In this document: piece by piece, positions 45,632 to 54,194 of the stretch
Layout of the letters: each line of letters begins with the position of its first letter
How positions within the stretch are numbered: the first letter of the stretch is position 1
Assembly: GCA_003153395.1 (NCBI GenBank)
Contig: PLYP01000001.1
Span: forward strand, 34,733 to 98,732
Direction: 5' to 3'
From: Candidatus Saccharimonadota bacterium
GTDB taxonomy: Bacteria; Patescibacteriota; Saccharimonadia; Saccharimonadales; UBA4665
Length of the DNA stretch: 64,000 nt
Position numbers and translations under genes: made by a program
The notes under the pieces: model-generated
What the model saw: the letters and a program-made list of their open reading frames with translations, nothing else
What the model was told of the DNA's origin: nothing
The model's database searches: none

Positions 45632-46465
45632 TTAATACTTCAGGTAAACTACAGTCATAGTTCCGTCGGTTCGCAGTTCACCACGCCAAGTTCTATTAAC
45701 CAGCCTATAAGGATTGTCCAGTTTAATATTTTTTGTTTTCTTCACAAGCTTCTTGCTCTTTAGCTGAGACACAATTAATTCTCGCTCCTGATTAGTGTCA
45801 GGATCCACCATATGGGTAATTTGAAGATTATGTCGTATTGGCACAATACCTTTATCTAAGGATGCCGCACCCACCCATAAAAGCTCGTCTCCCTGGACGT
45901 GAGACCGTCTGTGGTGCCAGTGAATACTGCGTGCGGATAATTGCTCCTTTTCTTCAAAGGTTGTTGCCCAGAAGCGTACGTGATGCCTGATTATATTTGC
46001 ACCGTTTACCGGAATTTCAAACGCTATGTCCTGCTTACGGCCGAATAGGTATAATTTACTAACCGGAGCAGTTGGATAGTCCCAGCCTAATACTATGGCT
46101 AGGACATGCTTTATTAAGTAGCGCGGCGTATGAGGGTCTGCCATATACCACCCGGACTGTTCCATAACTTCTATTAGCTGTCGCCGGGTACATATAACAC
46201 CAATATTCAATGGATCGGATGCAAATCCATCAGGTGTTACACAGTAAAGGGGCAGATGTTTAGGTGTCCAGAATATTCTGAATAAACGAATTAAGGCAGG
46301 AATAAAAACGTAGGCCGCTAAGGCGTAGGTAACAAGTACAGCTAAGGCATCAGGAATACGCTTATCCAGATAAGGCAAGGTATATCTGAGTGAGACATAG
46401 GCTATAGCAATACCGGGTAAAAAAACAGTGAATCGCTTAGCGAATCTAAATAAAACTTGAAACAT
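45632..46465 (-). CDS. membrane protein with LssY C-terminal domain
   Basis: 277 residues. Two membrane helices (about 12-30 and 38-62), then an LssY_C domain: DPLNIGVICTRRQLIEVMEQ, GWYMADPHT, APVSKLYLFGRKQDIAFE and HHVRFWATTF are its characteristic blocks. The domain often occurs with PAP2 phosphatase or DedA-like parts in envelope proteins; here it stands with only two helices. Biochemical role unknown. Possible promoter TTGATT-17-TATATA upstream on the minus strand. Confidence 0.75.
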   Translation of the reverse strand: MFQVLFRFAKRFTVFLPGIAIAYVSLRYTLPYLDKRIPDALAVLVTYALAAYVFIPALIRLFRIFWTPKHLPLYCVTPDGFASDPLNIGVICTRRQLIEVMEQSGWYMADPHTPRYLIKHVLAIVLGWDYPTAPVSKLYLFGRKQDIAFEIPVNGANIIRHHVRFWATTFEEKEQLSARSIHWHHRRSHVQGDELLWVGAASLDKGIVPIRHNLQITHMVDPDTNQERELIVSQLKSKKLVKKTKNIKLDNPYRLVNRTWRGELRTDGTMTVVYLKY

Positions 46466-46562
46466 CGACTACCATATATAATACACGTGTAGGGTTCAAT
46501 CAATGTTAGATTAATGCGCACAGTAACTATATGCTTATGCTTTCATGATAAAATGCTAAGAT

Positions 46563-46859
46563 ATGCAGCCTGATAATCCACTTACTGACGAAAATGGCGA
46601 TCAACCACTAGCCACGCCTCCCCCACAAGCAGCCGATCCAATGATTGTAAATAAGGCTCCAAGTTCTGATGCTGATCAAAATACAGATTTTCAAGAAGCA
46701 GATAAGAAACCAGATGAAATTTCTAAAGGTAAACCGAAGCAACAAGCTGGAGCTCAACCGCCAAAAGAAAAGACAGTTACTCTAGCTATAATAGCGACGG
46801 TAGTTATAGTTTTAGGACTGGCAGCTCTGGCAGTCTATGCCTACTCCGTCAAACACTAA
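46563..46859 (+). CDS. small tail-anchored Pro/Lys-rich protein
   Basis: 98 residues: 70 hydrophilic, Pro-, Gln- and Lys-rich residues without expected fold, then one membrane helix (TLAIIATVVIVLGLAALAVY) and a four-residue tail. Cytoplasmic N-terminus is likely by charge. No family recognised. TAAAAT at 46549-46554 ends eight bases before the ATG and there is no ribosome binding site. Confidence 0.6.
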   Translation: MQPDNPLTDENGDQPLATPPPQAADPMIVNKAPSSDADQNTDFQEADKKPDEISKGKPKQQAGAQPPKEKTVTLAIIATVVIVLGLAALAVYAYSVKH

Positions 46860-46912
46860 GTATTAAATATTTCTTCTCAATTACTTACAAACTAATGTAA
46901 AGTAATTGGTTA

Positions 46913-47488
46913 ATGCTGAAAGATGCTTCTAATAAACTTAAAATTCCAGGTTCGGTAGGAATAATACCTACCGATACTGTTTATGGCATTGTGGCTAGAG
47001 CCGAGGACGAGCAAGCCGTAAATAGACTATATAAGCTTAAATCCCGGGATAACAAACCAGGTACAGTTATTGCCGCTAGTTTGGAGCAGTTAGAACATCT
47101 AGGATTTAAACATCGCTACTTAAAAGCTGTAGAGCAGTTTTGGCCTGGCGCGATCAGCGTAATAATTCCTCTGTCGGACCCAAATTTAAAATATTTGCAT
47201 CAGGGCAAAATGAGCCTGGCTGTAAGACTACCGGACAGCTCTGAACTAAAACGGTTATTAAGCGAAACGGGTCCGCTATTAACCACGAGCGCCAACGAAC
47301 CAAACAATCCAACAGCCATCAATATAGATGAGGCTAAGAAGTACTTTGGCGATAGCGTAGATTTTTATATTGATGGCGGCAATCTAAGTAATCGTTTGCC
47401 ATCAACAATAATCAGGATAATTGATGATGCAATTGACGTAGTGAGAGAAGGAGCCGTCAAGATAGACGATGCTACAATGGAACCATGA
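46913..47488 (+). CDS. tsaC: threonylcarbamoyl-AMP synthase (TsaC/YrdC family)
   Basis: 191 residues, short TsaC form without the Sua5 extension. GIIPTDTVYGIVARA and KLKSRDNKPGTVIAA bind ATP/threonine; SLAVRLPD and LLTTSANEPNNPTAI are the remaining signatures. It makes threonylcarbamoyl-AMP for the t6A37 modification of ANN-reading tRNAs. The stop overlaps the next ATG by four bases (ATGA). Confidence 0.92.
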   Translation: MLKDASNKLKIPGSVGIIPTDTVYGIVARAEDEQAVNRLYKLKSRDNKPGTVIAASLEQLEHLGFKHRYLKAVEQFWPGAISVIIPLSDPNLKYLHQGKMSLAVRLPDSSELKRLLSETGPLLTTSANEPNNPTAINIDEAKKYFGDSVDFYIDGGNLSNRLPSTIIRIIDDAIDVVREGAVKIDDATMEP

Positions 47489-47817
47489 CATTTGACGAGT
47501 ACCAAAAAAGAGCCCTGACGACTGTAATTTCTAAAGGCGACGACTTTAAAGATACCCTTCACTGGGTGCTTGGCATAAATGGGGAAGCGGGCGAAGTAGC
47601 GGAAAAAGTTAAGAAGATAATACGGGATAAGAACGGCGTAATCTCGCAAGACGACAAAAATGAGCTAGCTAAGGAATTAGGCGATGTACTTTGGTACTTA
47701 GCAGTTTTTGCTAAAGATTTAGGTTTCAGCTTTGACCGCATTGCTAGTAGCAACTTGGAAAAACTTCAAAGTAGAAAATCTCGCGGTGCCCTACAAGGAT
47801 CTGGCGATAACCGCTGA
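47485..47817 (+). CDS. MazG-like nucleotide pyrophosphohydrolase
   Basis: 110 residues, all-alpha NTP pyrophosphatase. GINGEAGEVAEKVKK and ELAKELGDVLWYLAV make the E-x-x-E ... E-x-x-D metal site. Ends SRGALQGSGDNR, the usual tail of this family, which removes non-canonical or excess (d)NTPs. Translationally coupled with tsaC. Confidence 0.9.
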   Translation: MTFDEYQKRALTTVISKGDDFKDTLHWVLGINGEAGEVAEKVKKIIRDKNGVISQDDKNELAKELGDVLWYLAVFAKDLGFSFDRIASSNLEKLQSRKSRGALQGSGDNR

Positions 47818-47825
47818 TTAAATCT

Positions 47826-48287
47826 ATGCAGGACGATACTTTAAATAAAATTTACGAACAACTTTCCAGCGTTAATATTATGCAGCTTGCAACTTCGGAC
47901 AATAACCTGCCATGGATCTGTAGCCTTCACTTCTATGCCGATAAGGGGATTAACCTATATTGGATAAGCCGTGAAGACCGGAGACATTCCAAGGAAATTA
48001 AGAAAAATTCAAAAGTTAGTGCCGTAATCCTAATTCACGAGAACACATCTCCTGAGGACTATGTAATTGGCCTTACAGTAACCGGAGAAGCTGAATTAAT
48101 TGGAGAAAAACCAGGAAGAGACATTGCGACGGAGTACGCTGGGAAGCTTAACAAACCAGCAAATCTAATAAGCGATATTGAAAATGGAGCTAATCCCCAT
48201 AAGTTTTACAGACTAAAGCCATCTGAATTAGTACTTTTTGATACTAAAAACTTCCCTCAGGATCCCCGGCAAGTTATTGTTCTATAA
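47826..48287 (+). CDS. pyridoxamine 5'-phosphate oxidase-like flavin-binding protein
   Basis: 153 residues, split-barrel fold. IMQLATSDNNLPWICSLHFY and NLYWISREDRRHSKEIKKN are the FMN-binding strands of the PPOX family; the rest follows to FYRLKPSELVLFD. Substrate unknown; many such proteins bind F420 or heme instead. Nine bases after the MazG-like gene, same operon. Confidence 0.8.
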   Translation: MQDDTLNKIYEQLSSVNIMQLATSDNNLPWICSLHFYADKGINLYWISREDRRHSKEIKKNSKVSAVILIHENTSPEDYVIGLTVTGEAELIGEKPGRDIATEYAGKLNKPANLISDIENGANPHKFYRLKPSELVLFDTKNFPQDPRQVIVL

Positions 48288-48310
48288 CTACGAACTTTAA
48301 TGTTCTACAA

Positions 48311-49618
48311 CTAATTGTTTGGGCTTGAAACAAATTCTTTCCTGAGCCAATCGTCCAAACTATCGCCGCCTCCACCCGCCATACCTACGACCATGTTTCC
48401 TTGCTCTAGATGCATTTTTATTTCGGCTTTAAGATTATCATCCCTGGACATTGCTACTGCAATAGAAGGATTATCTAGATGAGATATCAACTCCTCCGGT
48501 GGAATAATGCGGTCCTTAGGATCTTCCCGAGCTAAATAGCTAGGTATCCAATAGACTTTCTCTGCTCCGCTAAAGCAGTCTTTATATTCATTTAAGATAT
48601 ATTGTTGTCTGCGGTTTGTCAGCGGTTCGTAGATGACGATTAACTTTTGATTATTTTCATCTGCCATTTCCTTAGCTACACTCATGGCGCCGCGAATTTT
48701 TTCCGGAGTATGCGCGTAATCCGAATAAAGATTAGGGGTCAACATCTCCATACGTCTGCTTAAACCTGGAAAACTATTAATAATTTCTACTAGATTTTCT
48801 ACGGGTCTACTCGTCAGATGACTAACTGCGGATATTGCCAGCCAGCCGTCAAGGCGGTTGTACTTTCCTGCCAGCTTAATTTGCTCTATTTCCGGGCGAG
48901 AACTGTCCAGAATTTTTAGAGAACTAGAAGAATCAACACCTAAATACTGAGCATCCTCATCCCAAATAAATGTTTGTTTTGTCTGGCTAATAAACTCTTT
49001 AAACGCTTCCTGATAATCTTCCCGAGTTCTAAATATCTCATGATGATCCCAACTTACGCCAGTTATTAAACTGGCCTCCGGTTCGAAGGCTAGGAAGTTT
49101 CTGTCAAATTCATCTGCTTCATAAATAAAATATTCACCTTTCTCTTCGTACTCTCCCATTTCGGCAAAGGATGTTTTGGCTGGCAAAAGAAAACTAACAG
49201 GCTCTTTTAATTGCTTGAAAAGCCAAGTAACCATGGCTGTCGTTGTCGTCTTGCCATGCGTCCCGGCAATCGCAATCAGCTTTAATTGTTTATCAAGTAG
49301 GATTTGATTTAACAGTTCGTCTCTTTTAGAAATCTTAATGTTGTTCTGCCTGCAAAATAAAAGTTCTGGCGCATCAGGATTTTCTAGTGGAAGTGCCGAA
49401 GTATAAACGAACCAATCGATGGGGTGTCTTTTATGTAATTCTTCTATTGACTCAAGGCTTTGACCAATGTGGATGTCTTTAATACCACTTTTAATTAAAT
49501 AATCTATATAGCTCGAGCTTTGTTTATCTGAACCAGACACCGCATGCCCTGCCTTATTTGCCACCTGAGCTAGTGGTCCGATGCCGGCTCCACCAATGCC
49601 AGAGAAGTAGATATGCAT
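48311..49618 (-). CDS. murC: Mur ligase, probably UDP-N-acetylmuramate-alanine ligase
   Basis: 435 residues. N-terminal Rossmann FSGIGGAGIGPLAQVANKAG with VSGSDKQSS is the MurC/Mpl type; ATP site AGTHGKTTTT at 118-127; EADEFDRNFL and VSWDHHEIF in the central domain; DYAHTPEKI in the C-terminal domain. MurC adds L-alanine to UDP-MurNAc in peptidoglycan synthesis. It is somewhat short for MurC, and Mpl (recycling) is an alternative. ATG at 49618, no clear ribosome binding site. Confidence 0.82.
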   Translation of the reverse strand: MHIYFSGIGGAGIGPLAQVANKAGHAVSGSDKQSSSYIDYLIKSGIKDIHIGQSLESIEELHKRHPIDWFVYTSALPLENPDAPELLFCRQNNIKISKRDELLNQILLDKQLKLIAIAGTHGKTTTTAMVTWLFKQLKEPVSFLLPAKTSFAEMGEYEEKGEYFIYEADEFDRNFLAFEPEASLITGVSWDHHEIFRTREDYQEAFKEFISQTKQTFIWDEDAQYLGVDSSSSLKILDSSRPEIEQIKLAGKYNRLDGWLAISAVSHLTSRPVENLVEIINSFPGLSRRMEMLTPNLYSDYAHTPEKIRGAMSVAKEMADENNQKLIVIYEPLTNRRQQYILNEYKDCFSGAEKVYWIPSYLAREDPKDRIIPPEELISHLDNPSIAVAMSRDDNLKAEIKMHLEQGNMVVGMAGGGGDSLDDWLRKEFVSSPNN

Positions 49619-49692
49619 GCTAATAGGTTACAGTTATTGCTAGGCTTACGTCCAGCTGCTATATAATCTAACCTAGGTTAATCATAAATAAA

Positions 49693-50304
49693 ATGAACAA
49701 AAGACATCTACATCACATAACTACAAAGACTAAACGAATAAAACCGATATACTTCCTGCTACTTGCCGTTACAAGCGGAGTTATCTGTTTGTTTGCGCTT
49801 AGAGCTAACAATGAGCACATGGTGAAGCTTAAGGATGCAGTTTATAGCGCTGATCAGAAAAATACCGATGTAATTAAAGCTCTTCAGAATCTTCAGGCCT
49901 ATGTTACGAGTCATATGAACACGAGCCTAACTAACGGTTCTGGCACTGTCTATCCGCCCATACAGCTGAAGTATACCTATGATAGGTTGTTGCAAGCTGA
50001 AAGCAGCAATGCGGCAGCTACTAATACTGTGCTATATACACAGGCCCAGGATTACTGCCAGACATCAATACCAAATGGCTTCTCAGGCCGCTACAGGGTG
50101 CCTTGCATTGAGCAGTATGTTCAGTCACATGACACAAGTTTGGCACCCATACCAGACTCACTATACAAGTTTGACTTTGTTAGCCCATCTTGGTCGCCAG
50201 ACTTAGCTGGCTGGAGCATGGTCGTAACTATACTAAGCGGAGCTTTATTTATTGTTAGCTTCGGAATAAGTAGAGCTATTAAAGTTTATCTAAAATATAA
50301 CTAA
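49693..50304 (+). CDS. hypothetical protein with two membrane helices
   Basis: 203 residues. A basic N-terminus, membrane helix about 18-36, a ~130-residue outside domain with two cysteines (YCQTSI and RVPCIEQY) that could form a disulfide, and a second helix about 175-195. No family recognised. TATAAT near 49664-49669. Confidence 0.65.
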   Translation: MNKRHLHHITTKTKRIKPIYFLLLAVTSGVICLFALRANNEHMVKLKDAVYSADQKNTDVIKALQNLQAYVTSHMNTSLTNGSGTVYPPIQLKYTYDRLLQAESSNAAATNTVLYTQAQDYCQTSIPNGFSGRYRVPCIEQYVQSHDTSLAPIPDSLYKFDFVSPSWSPDLAGWSMVVTILSGALFIVSFGISRAIKVYLKYN

Positions 50305-50310
50305 TTAAAG

Positions 50311-50952
50311 TTAAGGCTTAGCTGGAGCTGTGCCAGCAGGTTGTGTGCTACCACCAGTTGTTGTACTTGGGCTACTACTTTGATCAGCACATTTTTGGCC
50401 ATTAGGGTTTTGCTTCTCAAACGTTGAGACAGCTTTTGCAACTTGTCCATCGGATTGAAGATTTTCCCAGAATGTAACTTGAGTACGGTTTATTACCATT
50501 TGGTCGTAAGGTCTGTGCAGTTCACAACCGAGCTTAACTAGCGTTACGTTATTGTTGCTGCTGGAGCTACTGCTAGCTGAGCCAGTTGAACTTCCACTAG
50601 TTTGCAAGTAGAAAATATTCGCTAGCACAACGTAGCTACTATTAAGGGTTTTAACATTACCGAAATATACCTGACCTGTGTTTAAGAAAACCGCCTGTAG
50701 CTTACTACTATCTACATATGTTGTTTCAGTATTCTTTTTGCTGTTGGCGTTAGAATAGACTACGAAAATAAGTCCAACAATTAATACAACGACTGCAAGT
50801 ACTGCGGCTAGGATACCAACTCTTGCCCATACATCGTTATTTCTACTAGAACCTGACCTGTTATGCCGAGGCGCTTGTGCAACAGATGGGCCACCATTTG
50901 TAGGAGGCATAGGCTCTGCTGTAGTTTGCGGGCTACGGTTTGAAAAATCCAT
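50311..50952 (-). CDS. hypothetical membrane-anchored Ser/Thr-rich protein
   Basis: 213 residues: Pro- and Asn-rich cytoplasmic N-terminus (~45 residues), one membrane helix (about 48-70), then an external domain with a Ser-rich insertion (SSGSTGSAS-like) and a Thr/Pro-rich tail. Two cysteines (KLGCELH and GQKCADQ) may pair. The segment AVFLNTGQVYFGNVKTLNSS suggests a small beta fold. GGTGGAG lies before the ATG. Confidence 0.65.
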   Translation of the reverse strand: MDFSNRSPQTTAEPMPPTNGGPSVAQAPRHNRSGSSRNNDVWARVGILAAVLAVVVLIVGLIFVVYSNANSKKNTETTYVDSSKLQAVFLNTGQVYFGNVKTLNSSYVVLANIFYLQTSGSSTGSASSSSSSNNNVTLVKLGCELHRPYDQMVINRTQVTFWENLQSDGQVAKAVSTFEKQNPNGQKCADQSSSPSTTTGGSTQPAGTAPAKP

Positions 50953-51119
50953 ATAACTTCACTCCACCTTTTTTATTACTGTTATGGTTACCGACTCAGT
51001 GTAATACAGAAGCTGCACTTAGTGCAAGACATTTACCACACGTGTTTTAACAGACGTAAAAACCCGTAACATTTCATGCAAACAGCTTACGCTAATCTGT
51101 TCGTCTCTTAAAAAAAGGG

Positions 51120-51149
51120 TTGACAAACAAAAACCCACCAGAGTATGTT
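51120..51149 (+). promoter_or_regulatory. strong promoter of the 64-residue protein gene
   Basis: TTGACA (51120-51125), 18-base spacer, TATGTT (51144-51149). It is followed by a ~35-base leader and an AGAGAGGGAG ribosome binding site about eight bases before the ATG at 51190. The rest of 50953-51119 shows nothing I recognise. Confidence 0.7.
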
Positions 51150-51189
51150 AGGGGTACATTACTAATGGTAAGAGAGAGGGAGTCCATTT

Positions 51190-51384
51190 ATGGCTTACAA
51201 GCACACGAACTCAAAAGGCGTAACATATTACTTAAACTCAAAGGCAGTTACACTGCGCGGCGGTAAACTGCAGACAATCTATTACTTCAGCAAGGATGAG
51301 AGACCTGAAGCTTCAGATCTTCCTGATGGTATGGAAGTAAACGAAAACCCACGAAACGGTTTTCTTACAGTTAAGCGAAAGTAA
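51190..51384 (+). CDS. conserved-looking small protein, 64 residues
   Basis: MAYKHTNSKGVTYYLNSKAV then LRGGKLQTIYYFSKDERPE and a basic end. It is small, basic and beta-rich with no signal or membrane helix. I recall similar short proteins in other Patescibacteria but no function. It has its own near-consensus promoter, a purine-rich ribosome binding site and an excellent terminator, so it is an independent and probably abundant product, perhaps nucleic-acid binding. Confidence 0.8.
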   Translation: MAYKHTNSKGVTYYLNSKAVTLRGGKLQTIYYFSKDERPEASDLPDGMEVNENPRNGFLTVKRK

Positions 51385-51431
51385 CTTATATATCTCGATT
51401 AGTTCGAGAAATTATATAAAAATAAAAGTTC

Positions 51432-51477
51432 AGTCCGGGTCTCTTAAATTTACTTTAAGCAAGCCCGGACTTTTCTT
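51432..51477 (+). terminator. intrinsic terminator
   Basis: AGTCCGGG (51432-51439) pairs with CCCGGACT (51464-51471), with an inner CTTAAA/TTTAAG helix, followed by TTTTCTT. It ends the 64-residue gene. A smaller TCTCGA/TTCGAGA hairpin precedes it near 51396-51412. Confidence 0.88.
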
Positions 51478-51514
51478 ATGCACTTAGATCTAAAAGTTGG
51501 TATAGTAATTAAAA

Positions 51515-52273
51515 ATGTCAGATATTATTGTAAAAGTTAAGGATCTAAAGAAGGTCTACGGTGACAAAGTTGCCGTAGACAGTATTTCCTTTGAAGTGAA
51601 AAAAGGGGAGATCTTCGGTATTCTAGGACCAAATGGTGCCGGTAAAACCACTACTCTTGAAATGATAGAAACCATCCGTGAAATAGACGGCGGGACTATT
51701 ACAGTGGATGGTATAAATGTCGCTGACAAGCCTAGGGACATTAAGTACATTATTGGCGTACAGCCGCAAACAGCATCATTCATGGATAAGCAGAAACTGA
51801 CTGAAATAATTGAGATGTTTGCAGCCTCTTATGGTGAGCAGGTTAGCCCCAAAAAGTTTCTAGATGAAGTTCAGCTTGGGGATAGTGCCAATAAGTTCGT
51901 TGAGCAACTCTCTGGAGGCCAGAGACAGCGTCTGAGCATTGCAGCAGCGCTTGTCCATAATCCTAAAGTATTTTTCCTTGATGAGCCTACAACCGGACTA
52001 GATCCACAGGCCAGAAGAAATTTATGGGATCTGGTGATTGAAGTTAGGGACAAAGGCGTCACTGTTATAATGACGACTCATTACATGGAAGAAGCGGAAG
52101 TGCTTTGCGACAGAGTAGCCATTATGGACAACGGCAAGATAATTGCTCTAGATACTCCTAAAAATCTTGTTAGGCAGCTTCTTAGTCGTGGCTTTAAGAA
52201 GAACCAGGTCGTAGAACAAGCCAATCTAGAGGATGTATTTATAGACCTTACTGGAAAGGGACTTAGAGACTAA
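51515..52273 (+). CDS. ABC-2 exporter ATP-binding protein
   Basis: 252 residues. Walker A GPNGAGKT (38-45), Q-loop GVQPQT, signature LSGGQRQR (132-139), Walker B VFFLDEP (152-158), switch His in TTHYMEE. DrrA/CcmA-type family, usually exporting drugs, lipids or peptides. The C-terminal NLEDVFIDLTG is typical. TATAGT (51501-51506) ends eight bases before the ATG. The permease starts immediately after its stop. Confidence 0.92.
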   Translation: MSDIIVKVKDLKKVYGDKVAVDSISFEVKKGEIFGILGPNGAGKTTTLEMIETIREIDGGTITVDGINVADKPRDIKYIIGVQPQTASFMDKQKLTEIIEMFAASYGEQVSPKKFLDEVQLGDSANKFVEQLSGGQRQRLSIAAALVHNPKVFFLDEPTTGLDPQARRNLWDLVIEVRDKGVTVIMTTHYMEEAEVLCDRVAIMDNGKIIALDTPKNLVRQLLSRGFKKNQVVEQANLEDVFIDLTGKGLRD

Positions 52274-53419
52274 ATGAATCCCGAGAAACAAAACGAATCT
52301 AGCCGTTCAATAAAGAACCAGCTAAGAACTGTTTTGGTACTTACGAAACTGAACACAAAGCGCTTCTTCAGAGATAGGTTAGCCCAATTCTTTACTATCC
52401 TTTTCCCATTAATATTTCTGTTCGTTTTCGGAAGTCTCAATAAAGGAACGGGCAATGTTTCATTCCATGTAGCACTTTTAAACGAATCTAATTCATCCTT
52501 TTCCAGAACTTTTGTAAAACAGATCGACTCAAGTAGCACTTTTAAGGTGGATAAAACCACTACGACGCTAAAGCAGGCCGAGGATAAGATGAGCAAGAGC
52601 CAAATAGACGGCATCATTGTTTTGCCGCCAAGCTTCGGAAGTATTCAGGCTGGACAAACATATCCATCCGGACAGGCACAAGTTCTTTACACGCAAAGCA
52701 GCACTGGCACCGGTGAAACCCTGACTTCAATTCTTGTGGGAGTATTTAAGGGCATCAATACTAAATTCGTATCTACTCCCGAACCGTTTTCCGTCCAGGG
52801 CAAGACAGTAAATGAGAAGAGTCTGACACCCTTCGATTATACTTTTTCTGGGCTACTTGGGTTCTCAATAATTGGAATAGGCATATTCGGCCCGGTTAAC
52901 GTGTTTCCAGAGCTCAAGAAACAGGGAATACTAAGGCGGCTACATACAACTCCCCTAAGGGTATGGCAGTACTTTATGGCGACAATGTTATCGCAAGCTA
53001 TTACTGGAGTAGTAGCTATAATTATTCAGTTTGCTGTTGCCATAAAGGTATTTCATCTAAAAGTTGACGGTAGTTATCCGGAGATATTTATTTTTGCAAT
53101 ATTAAGTATCTTCATGATTCTGGGCTTGGGACTAGCTATCGGAGGCTGGGCTAAAAACGAACGCCAGGCGGCCCCGCTCAGTAACATTGTAGTATTCCCT
53201 ATGCTATTTCTTTCTGGAACATTCTTCCCGAGGTATTTAATGCCAGATTGGCTTCAAACATTAACAAACTACCTGCCTTTAACTCCAGTTATAGATGGAC
53301 TTAGGCTGCTGACTACAGAAGGTAAACACCTGATAAATCTAGGTCCTCAACTCGGCCTGATTGCAATATGGTTCGTGGTAATCTATGCGCTCGCATTCCG
53401 TGTTTTCAAGTGGGAATAA
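52274..53419 (+). CDS. ABC-2 exporter permease
   Basis: 381 residues. One N-terminal membrane helix (about 35-53), a ~135-residue external domain, then five or six helices from about residue 195 (FSGLLGFSIIGIGIFGPVNV ... FPMLFLSGTFFPRYLMP), the ABC2_membrane_3 layout. LRRLHTTPLRVWQYF is the cytoplasmic coupling region. Partner of the preceding ATPase; substrate unknown. Confidence 0.9.
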   Translation: MNPEKQNESSRSIKNQLRTVLVLTKLNTKRFFRDRLAQFFTILFPLIFLFVFGSLNKGTGNVSFHVALLNESNSSFSRTFVKQIDSSSTFKVDKTTTTLKQAEDKMSKSQIDGIIVLPPSFGSIQAGQTYPSGQAQVLYTQSSTGTGETLTSILVGVFKGINTKFVSTPEPFSVQGKTVNEKSLTPFDYTFSGLLGFSIIGIGIFGPVNVFPELKKQGILRRLHTTPLRVWQYFMATMLSQAITGVVAIIIQFAVAIKVFHLKVDGSYPEIFIFAILSIFMILGLGLAIGGWAKNERQAAPLSNIVVFPMLFLSGTFFPRYLMPDWLQTLTNYLPLTPVIDGLRLLTTEGKHLINLGPQLGLIAIWFVVIYALAFRVFKWE

Positions 53420-53434
53420 ATCACAAGCTTAGTA

Positions 53435-53463
53435 TTGAAAAATAGACATAAGCATGGTATAAT
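53435..53463 (+). promoter_or_regulatory. consensus promoter, extended -10, leaderless
   Basis: TTGAAA (53435-53440), 17-base spacer, TGG-TATAAT with the -10 at 53458-53463, six bases before the ATG at 53470. Confidence 0.78.
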
Positions 53464-53469
53464 ACTTTA

Positions 53470-54093
53470 ATGGCTCCAAAACGTCATGACGTAAGTCCTG
53501 AACAAGGAATGTTGTTGGCTCCAACACCCGCAGCATCAGCATTTGGTAAAGTTTTAGAACACGAGGGTGTATATTATAATGCCTCAGCAACTTTTTTAGC
53601 AGATCCAGAAAAAGAGAGATTAGAAAGATTAGTCTCCGAAAGAGCAGCTTTAGAAGGACTTACTAGAGAATCTTCATTACTTGGTCAAATTACGAACTTG
53701 GATAATAGGCTTCGAGACGTTGATGGGGAATACTTTAAAAGGCCCGAAAACGAAGATAAGTATGTTGAAAGGATGCAAAGCGATCGAGAAAAAGCTTTAG
53801 AGTCTTTGATGGGAGTTAGGCTAGGAATTAAAGGCAGCTTTGCTCGTTCTATAGGTATAGAAGTTTATACTGCAAAGGAAACTAAGCTTGGTGAAGATGG
53901 CAACCCACTAAAAGATAAAAATGGAGACCCTCTCAAAAAAGCTATTATTAAAACAGTGGATGCTGACAAGCAGCAGGAGCTAGATGAGAAATATAGGGTG
54001 TTTCGTATGACTTATGAGCACAAGGTACATAAAAAACGTAGAGACCGCCGAATAGCCGAGGTTAAAGTTCAAGAGAAAGAATTAGTAAAGTAA
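53470..54093 (+). CDS. hypothetical charged helical protein
   Basis: 207 residues, soluble, highly charged and helical (LERLVSERAALEGLTRESSL; QSDREKALESLMGVR) with a basic C-terminus (HKVHKKRRDRRIAEVK). A short repeat GEDGNPLK / KNGDPLKK lies near residues 143-158. No family recognised. It has a very good promoter of its own and a probable leaderless message. The following gene also looks family-less. Confidence 0.72.
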   Translation: MAPKRHDVSPEQGMLLAPTPAASAFGKVLEHEGVYYNASATFLADPEKERLERLVSERAALEGLTRESSLLGQITNLDNRLRDVDGEYFKRPENEDKYVERMQSDREKALESLMGVRLGIKGSFARSIGIEVYTAKETKLGEDGNPLKDKNGDPLKKAIIKTVDADKQQELDEKYRVFRMTYEHKVHKKRRDRRIAEVKVQEKELVK

Positions 54094-54139
54094 AGTTTTA
54101 AACCCGATAATTTTTCTCTTCAGCATTCCTTTATTTCTA

Positions 54140-54168
54140 TTGATAACATCTGTCAATAGTTATATACT
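54140..54168 (+). promoter_or_regulatory. promoter of the 307-residue protein gene
   Basis: TTGATA (54140-54145), 17-base spacer, TATACT (54163-54168), leaving a leader of about 20 bases before ATG 54195. Confidence 0.7.
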
Positions 54169-54194
54169 ATTTTTCCTTAAGAAGACTTATATTG

